DNA of 10,312 nt, from contig JAVEDA010000145.1 of the NCBI GenBank assembly GCA_030841195.1, positions 1-10,312 of the forward strand. The letters run 5' to 3'. The position numbers and the translations under genes are program-made. The notes below the pieces were generated by a model that saw only the letters and a list, made by a program, of their open reading frames with translations, was not told the DNA's origin and ran no database searches. The stretch is from Actinomycetota bacterium (GTDB lineage Bacteria > Actinomycetota > Actinomycetes > JACCUZ01). Of this stretch, positions 7,306-10,312 are shown in pieces (position 1 is the first letter of the stretch; each line of letters starts with the position of its first letter).

Positions 7306-7335
7306 TTGACCCGGGACGGTGGCCCCCCGTACCGT
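7306..7335 (+). promoter_or_regulatory. Probable rpmH operon promoter
   Basis: TTGACC at 7306-7311 is a near-consensus -35 box, followed after 18 bp by TACCGT (7330-7335) as -10. This pair resembles housekeeping-sigma promoters of actinomycetes. Transcription would begin near 7342 and give a leader of roughly 155 nt before rpmH. A short inverted repeat GTCGA/TCGAC (7342-7355) falls at the predicted start. Confidence 0.5.
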
Positions 7336-7448
7336 GGCCCGGTCGAGTCGTCGACGGCTGCTGCGCCGTGCCCGCCTTGTGTTCACCGCCACCTCGGGCG
7401 GCGTCCCCCGGGCCTTCCGCGCAGCCGACCACGACCCGCCGCCGACCC

Positions 7449-7466
7449 TGGCACCTCGCGGTGCCA
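7449..7466 (+). other. Hairpin in the rpmH leader
   Basis: TGGCACC (7449-7455) and GGTGCCA (7460-7466) form a perfect 7-bp stem with a TCGC tetraloop. It ends 3 nt before an ATG that opens a ten-codon frame running into the rpmH start. Its position, in the RNA leader just ahead of a ribosomal protein gene, fits a role in translation or processing. No T-run follows, so it is not a typical terminator. Confidence 0.4.
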
Positions 7467-7469
7467 AGC

Positions 7470-7502
7470 ATGAACGCCACCAGTCCGGGAGCCCACGAGT
7501 GA
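7470..7502 (+). CDS. Possible ten-codon leader ORF overlapping the rpmH start
   Basis: ATG at 7470 opens MNATSPGAHE and ends with TGA at 7500-7502, overlapping the rpmH GTG (7499-7501) in the GTGA arrangement used at three other gene junctions here. The rpmH Shine-Dalgarno sequence (CGGGAG, 7486-7491) is inside it. No good ribosome site precedes its ATG, since the upstream bases are in the hairpin. The frame is also open further upstream, so this may be chance. Speculative. Confidence 0.2.
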   Translation: MNATSPGAHE

Positions 7503-7636
7503 GCAAGCGCACGTTCCAGCCCAACAACCGTCGTCGGGCCAAGACGCACGGCTTCCGCCTGCGGATGCGCACCCGGGCCGGCCGGTCGATCCTCGCCGCC
7601 CGGCGCCACAAGGGCCGCTCGAAGATCTCGGCCTGA
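7499..7636 (+). CDS. rpmH: 50S ribosomal protein L34
   Basis: A 45-residue, very basic protein of the large ribosomal subunit, matching L34 from end to end: SKRTFQPNNRRRAKTHGFRLRM, then RTRAGRSILAARRHKGRSKISA. The start is GTG at 7499-7501, with CGGGAG 7 nt upstream; longer in-frame starts back to 7319 would add sequence foreign to L34. It is the first gene of the plus-strand cluster and ends 5 bp before rnpA, the near-universal pairing of L34 with the RNase P protein. Confidence 0.97.
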   Translation: MSKRTFQPNNRRRAKTHGFRLRMRTRAGRSILAARRHKGRSKISA

Positions 7637-7641
7637 CCGAC

Positions 7642-8010
7642 GTGCTGCCGGCCGCAGCCCGGCTGCGCCGCTCGACCGACTTCACCGCGACCCTGCGCGT
7701 CGCACGCAGCGCTCGTGGTGACGGGATGGTCGTCCTGCACGCCGCTCCCGCAGACCCCGCCGCCCCATCCGACGTCGACTCGAGGACGTCCAGCCCTCAG
7801 GTCGGCTTCGTCGTGCCCCGGGCGGTCGGCCCGGCGGTGGTCCGCAACCGGGTCCGGCGCCGGCTGCGGCACCTGCTGCGGGACCGGCTGGACCGGCTCC
7901 CGGCTGGCAGCCGGCTGGTCGTCCGGGTGCTGCCGGCGGCCGCCTCCGCCAGCTCGGGCCAGCTGGCCGGTGCCCTGGACCGGGCGCTGGCCCGGGTGGT
8001 GAGCCCGTGA
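7642..8010 (+). CDS. rnpA: Ribonuclease P protein component
   Basis: Protein cofactor of RNase P, which trims the 5' leader of precursor tRNAs together with the catalytic RNA. 122 residues, normal size. The N-terminal LPAAARLRRSTDFTATLR matches the family opening, and AVVRNRVRRRLRHLLR (residues 65-80, RNR at 68-70) is the conserved RNA-binding helix. The usual Lys and Asn of the K-x-x-G-N-A motif are Arg60 and Pro64 here (PRAVGPAV). A Pro/Ala/Asp-rich insertion occupies about residues 36-52. The GTG start is 5 bp after rpmH with no clear ribosome site, so coupling to rpmH is likely. The end overlaps yidD by 4 bp. Confidence 0.93.
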   Translation: MLPAAARLRRSTDFTATLRVARSARGDGMVVLHAAPADPAAPSDVDSRTSSPQVGFVVPRAVGPAVVRNRVRRRLRHLLRDRLDRLPAGSRLVVRVLPAAASASSGQLAGALDRALARVVSP

Positions 8011-8282
8011 GCCGCCTGCTCGCCCGGCTGCTGGTGCTCCCGATCCGGGCCTACCAGCTGGTGCTGTCGCCGCTGCTCGGCCCGCGCTGCCGGTTCTACC
8101 CCTCCTGCTCGGCCTACGCGGTCGAGGCGTTGACCACCCACGGCGCCCTGCGCGGCAGCTGGCTGGCCGGCCGGCGACTGCTCCGCTGCCACCCGTGGAA
8201 CCCGGGCGGCCTCGATCCCGTTCCCCCCACACGTCCGGGCGCCGACCGCGTCGCTCGCGCCCCTCAGGGAGCCCCTCAGTGA
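8007..8282 (+). CDS. yidD: Membrane protein insertion efficiency factor YidD
   Basis: Small membrane-associated protein thought to assist insertion by YidC. Of its 91 residues the first about 70 are the conserved domain: an amphipathic N-terminus (RLLARLLVLPIRAYQLVLSP), GPRCRFYPSCSAYAVEAL, and RRLLRCHPWNPGGLDPVP, with conserved cysteines C28, C34 and C61. The last about 18 residues are a variable tail. GTG at 8007-8009 overlaps the rnpA stop (GTGA) and its own stop overlaps the yidC start in the same way. Order rnpA-yidD-yidC is standard. Confidence 0.95.
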   Translation: MSRLLARLLVLPIRAYQLVLSPLLGPRCRFYPSCSAYAVEALTTHGALRGSWLAGRRLLRCHPWNPGGLDPVPPTRPGADRVARAPQGAPQ

Positions 8283-9283
8283 CCCAGGCGATCCACGCCC
8301 TCCAGCTTCTGGAGCCGCTGTACAACGCCATCACGTTCGTCATGATGGCGTTTCACGACTTGTTCAAGAACATCGGCTTGGACCCGGGCGGCGGCTGGGC
8401 CTGGGGCGGATCCATCGTCGGCCTGGTGATCGTGATCCGGATCCTGCTGATCCCGCTGTTCGTCAAGCAGATCAACGCCCAGCGCGGGCTGCAGATCCTG
8501 CAGCCGGAGATCAAGAAGATCCAGACCAAGTACAAGGGCAAGACCGACCCGGAGAGTCGGCAGAAGCAGCAGCAAGAGATGATGAAGCTCTACAAGGACA
8601 ACGGGACCAACCCGTTGGCCAGCTGCCTGCCGATCATCCTGCAGGCACCGATCTTCTTCGCCCTCTTCCACATCCTCAACGGGATCGGGAAGAACCCTGC
8701 ACAGGGCAAGGGCTTCATGTCGGACCAGGACGCGGAGCAGGCGGGGCAGGCGCTGATCTTCGGGGCGCACATCTCGGACAAGTTCATCGGCGCCGACTCC
8801 CTGCACGTCCAGATCGTCTGCGCCATTCTCATCGTGCTGATGTCGGCGACGACGTTCACCACGCAGAAGCAGCTGATGAGCAAGAACATGCCGGCCGACG
8901 CGATGAACAACCCGTTCGCCCAGCAGCAGAAGATCCTCCTGTACGTCTTCCCCTTGGTGTTCGCCGTCTCCGGTGTGAACTTCCCGATCGGCGTGCTGCT
9001 GTACTGGCTGACCACCAACGTGTGGTCGATGGGCCAGCAGTTCTACGTGATCCGGCGCAATCCGACGCCGGGCTCCCCTGCGGCCGAGGCGCTCGAGCGC
9101 CGGCGAGCGGAGAAGGCCGCCGCCCGCCTTCCGGAGGCCTCGGCCAGCGGTGGCGCGGAGGCGAGTGCCGGCGGCGCGGTGGGCACCACGACCGATCCCG
9201 ACCCTGGCCCCGACCAGCCCAAGCCGGGCGGCCAGCGCCAGCAGCCCCGCAACCCGAAGCGTCGGCCCAAGAAGAAACCCTGA
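8279..9283 (+). CDS. yidC: Membrane protein insertase YidC
   Basis: Inner-membrane insertase of the YidC/Oxa1/Alb3 family, acting alone or with SecYEG. 334 residues. Hydrophobic segments lie at about 10-29, 43-62 (with R54, the groove arginine that contacts substrates), 112-134, 176-196, and 219-250 (the last probably two helices). The cytoplasmic region at about 63-110 is basic and Gln/Lys-rich, as in the coiled-coil hairpin. The C-terminal about 75 residues are Ala/Gly/Pro-rich and end NPKRRPKKKP, a basic tail suited to ribosome contact. It lacks the large periplasmic domain of enteric YidC, as expected for Gram-positives. I start at GTG 8279-8281 (AGGGAG 7 nt upstream, GTGA overlap with yidD); a longer frame to 8195 merely re-reads yidD. 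Confidence 0.96.
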   Translation: MTQAIHALQLLEPLYNAITFVMMAFHDLFKNIGLDPGGGWAWGGSIVGLVIVIRILLIPLFVKQINAQRGLQILQPEIKKIQTKYKGKTDPESRQKQQQEMMKLYKDNGTNPLASCLPIILQAPIFFALFHILNGIGKNPAQGKGFMSDQDAEQAGQALIFGAHISDKFIGADSLHVQIVCAILIVLMSATTFTTQKQLMSKNMPADAMNNPFAQQQKILLYVFPLVFAVSGVNFPIGVLLYWLTTNVWSMGQQFYVIRRNPTPGSPAAEALERRRAEKAAARLPEASASGGAEASAGGAVGTTTDPDPGPDQPKPGGQRQQPRNPKRRPKKKP

Positions 9284-9301
9284 CGCACTCCCGCACTCTC
9301 C

Positions 9302-9319
9302 CGGCCGGGCACCCGGCCG
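9302..9319 (+). other. GC-rich hairpin between yidC and jag
   Basis: CGGCCGG (9302-9308) and CCGGCCG (9313-9319) form a perfect 7-bp stem with a GCAC loop, in the 70-bp gap between yidC and jag. No T-run follows, so it is not a classical intrinsic terminator. It could cause partial termination or RNA processing and so set jag apart from the yidC transcript. Confidence 0.35.
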
Positions 9320-9353
9320 TCCCACCTGCGCCGAACCACCGGAGGACACCGCG

Positions 9354-9938
9354 ATGACCGAGTCGCCCGAGGACCAGCCGACCACCGAGAACGCGGCCGG
9401 CACGGAGCACATCGTCGAGCCGGTCGAGCCGGTCGAGTCGACCGAGTCGGCTGCGCCCGGCCGATCGCGCTCCCCCGGGTCGGTGCCCGACCTCGAGAAG
9501 GAGAGCGAGATCGCAGCCGACTACCTCGAGGATCTGTTGGACATCGCCGACCTGGACGGCGACATCGACATGGACGTCGAGCGGGACCGGGCCCTGGTCT
9601 CGGTGGTCGGTGGCGACCTGGACGACCTGGTGGGCCGGGACGGGGTGGTGCTCGAGGCGTTGCAGGAGCTGGTCCGGCTGGCGGTGCTGACCCAGACCGG
9701 GCAGCGCAGCCGGCTGATGCTGGACATCGGCGGGTACCGGGCCGGCCGCCGCGCGGTCCTGTCCGAGCTGGGCCGGACGACGGCCGAGACCGTCCGGGCC
9801 ACCGGGGAACGCGTCCGGCTGGAGCCGATGAGCCCGTTCGAACGCAAGATCGTGCACGACGCGGTCGCGGCTGCGGGGCTCACCAGCGAGTCCGAGGGCG
9901 AGGAGCCGCAGCGACGGGTCGTCGTGCTGCCGGCCTGA
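9354..9938 (+). CDS. jag: Jag/KhpB-like RNA-binding protein (KH and R3H domains)
   Basis: Single-stranded nucleic-acid binding protein of the Jag/KhpB family, commonly next to yidC; homologues bind RNA and affect cell envelope growth. 194 residues. Residues 1-45 are acidic and low-complexity with a short VEPVEPVES repeat. The KH-like domain spans about 55-130, with GRDG at 94-97 as the GxxG loop and EALQELVRLAV and RLMLDIGGYRAGRR after it. The R3H domain (about 135-194) has R164-x3-H168 in PFERKIVHDAV and ends with EEPQRRVVVLP. No Jag-N domain is visible, as usual in actinobacteria. The ATG start (9354-9356) follows a strong GGAGG (9341-9345) at 8 nt. The longer open frame from 9150 overlaps yidC and is not used. 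Confidence 0.93.
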   Translation: MTESPEDQPTTENAAGTEHIVEPVEPVESTESAAPGRSRSPGSVPDLEKESEIAADYLEDLLDIADLDGDIDMDVERDRALVSVVGGDLDDLVGRDGVVLEALQELVRLAVLTQTGQRSRLMLDIGGYRAGRRAVLSELGRTTAETVRATGERVRLEPMSPFERKIVHDAVAAAGLTSESEGEEPQRRVVVLPA

Positions 9939-9955
9939 CCGTCGACGATCCACCC

Positions 9956-10312
9956 GTGGATGTTTCACGTGAAACAGCGGCGGCGGCCTTCGGGCCGGGC
10001 CTCGCCTTGGCTGAGCGCTACGCCGAGCTGCTCCGGACCGACGGGGTCACCCGTGGGTTGATCGGCCCGCGCGAGGCCGACCGGCTCTGGGACCGGCACC
10101 TGGTCAACTGCGCAGCCGCGGCCTCGGCGTTCCCCCTCACCGGCCCGGTCGCCGACGTCGGCTCCGGCGCCGGCCTGCCCGGCATCCCACTCGCGCTGGC
10201 CCGCCCGGCCCTGCGGGTGCGGCTGGTGGAGCCGTTGCTGCGCCGAGCCACCTTCCTGACCGAGGTCGTCTACCGGCTGGAGCTCGGCAACGTCGAGGTG
10301 GTCCGGGCCCGG
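9956..10312 (+). CDS. rsmG: 16S rRNA 7-methylguanosine methyltransferase RsmG, N-terminal part
   Basis: SAM-dependent enzyme that methylates N7 of G527 in 16S rRNA (also called GidB); its loss gives low-level streptomycin resistance in several bacteria. The window holds 119 codons, about half the protein. LIGPREADRLWDRHLVNC (about 35-52) and the SAM-binding motif VADVGSGAGLPGIPLAL (65-81, GSGAGLPG at 69-76) are intact, with VEP at 91-93 supplying the acidic ribose-binding residue. The GTG start at 9956-9958 is 17 bp after jag, with no clear ribosome site. Codons 2-7 coincide with a parS site, so the first residues (DVSRET) are dictated by it. No in-frame alternative start upstream was found; a TTG at codon 18 is possible but less likely. 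Confidence 0.93.
   Translation, partial: MDVSRETAAAAFGPGLALAERYAELLRTDGVTRGLIGPREADRLWDRHLVNCAAAASAFPLTGPVADVGSGAGLPGIPLALARPALRVRLVEPLLRRATFLTEVVYRLELGNVEVVRAR
9961..9976. promoter_or_regulatory. parS: parS centromere-like site (ParB binding)
   Basis: TGTTTCACGTGAAACA is a perfect 16-bp palindrome and an exact match to the conserved bacterial parS consensus. ParB loads at such sites and spreads to form the partition complex that segregates new origins, with ParA. Its place about 3-5 kb from the candidate oriC and just ahead of where parA and parB are expected fits. It is unusual in lying inside the coding start of rsmG rather than in a gap. Confidence 0.95.

Larger units (their letters stand above)
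6832..7498. other. dnaA-rpmH divergent intergenic region
   Basis: 667 bp without a credible gene, between the start sites of divergent dnaA (minus) and rpmH (plus). Near dnaA is a perfect 12-bp palindrome (6857-6868), then DnaA-box-like CCGTCCACA (6977-6985) and TCGTCCACA (6989-6997), then an inverted repeat GCCGCGG/CCGCGGC (7052-7058, 7068-7074, 9-nt loop). A perfect TTGTCCACA lies at 7167-7175, followed by a short T-run (7189-7193), rare in this sequence. From about 7306 the rpmH promoter and leader begin. For dnaA, TAGAAC (complement of 7030-7035) is a possible -10, but I see no good -35. Stretches 7075-7160 and 7200-7300 hold nothing I recognise. Long antisense open frames here look like GC-driven shadows. 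The region could be part of a split origin or just the two promoter regions. Confidence 0.6.

Noticed and set aside
7033..8343. 436-residue minus-strand open frame across rpmH, rnpA and yidD
   Set aside because: Composition is Arg/Gly/Ala/Pro-rich without domains; it covers three well-recognised genes on the opposite strand, so it is a GC-driven shadow.
9302..9319. Intrinsic terminator after yidC
   Set aside because: The stem is good but no T-run follows; recorded only as a hairpin.
8276..9968. Minus-strand open frames of 378 and 370 residues antisense to yidC and jag
   Set aside because: Low-complexity shadows without motifs; both sense genes are clear.
1..10312. Mobile elements, CRISPR arrays, tRNA genes or horizontally acquired islands
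   Set aside because: No transposase, integrase, spaced direct repeats, tRNA-like cloverleaf or break in base composition was seen; gene order is the conserved actinobacterial origin region.

Overview
This window is the chromosomal replication-origin region of a high-GC actinobacterium. The evidence is gene order (gyrB-dciA-recF-gnd-dnaN-dnaA on the minus strand, then rpmH-rnpA-yidD-yidC-jag-rsmG on the plus strand), the very GC-rich sequence, the heavy use of GTG start codons (10 of 12 genes), and DnaA-box-like sites of the actinobacterial type (TTGTCCACA). A 6-phosphogluconate dehydrogenase gene between dnaN and recF is known from several actinobacterial groups. It supports the phylum but does not fix genus or family.

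Layout. Positions 1-947 hold the N-terminal half of gyrB (minus, running off the left edge). A 223-bp palindrome-rich leader follows (948-1170). Positions 1171-5010 carry dciA (DUF721), recF, gnd and dnaN, tightly packed on the minus strand. Positions 5011-5328 are a non-coding dnaA-dnaN spacer with a cluster of DnaA-box-like 9-mers, the best oriC candidate by analogy with Streptomyces and Mycobacterium. dnaA follows at 5329-6831 (minus). Positions 6832-7498 are a second long non-coding region, between the diverging dnaA and rpmH genes. It contains one perfect TTGTCCACA box, a pair of weaker boxes, and a probable rpmH promoter. Positions 7499-9283 encode rpmH, rnpA, yidD and yidC, almost without gaps and partly overlapping. 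jag (9354-9938) and the start of rsmG (9956 to the right edge) complete the plus strand. A perfect 16-bp parS site lies inside codons 2-7 of rsmG.

How it works together. The minus-strand genes make the initiator (DnaA), sliding clamp (DnaN), gap-repair loader (RecF), a helicase-loading factor (DciA) and gyrase B. The plus-strand genes link ribosome and tRNA maturation (L34, RNase P protein) with membrane-protein insertion (YidD, YidC) and RNA binding or modification (Jag/KhpB, RsmG). Both arms are transcribed away from the origin, so all genes are co-directional with replication forks. parS beside the origin marks the ParB loading site for chromosome segregation; parA and parB would be expected just beyond the right edge.

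I found no undescribed system: all twelve genes belong to known families. What merits a second look is non-coding or overlapping structure: parS within a coding start, DnaA boxes on both sides of dnaA, and the rpmH leader with a hairpin and a ten-codon overlapping reading frame.
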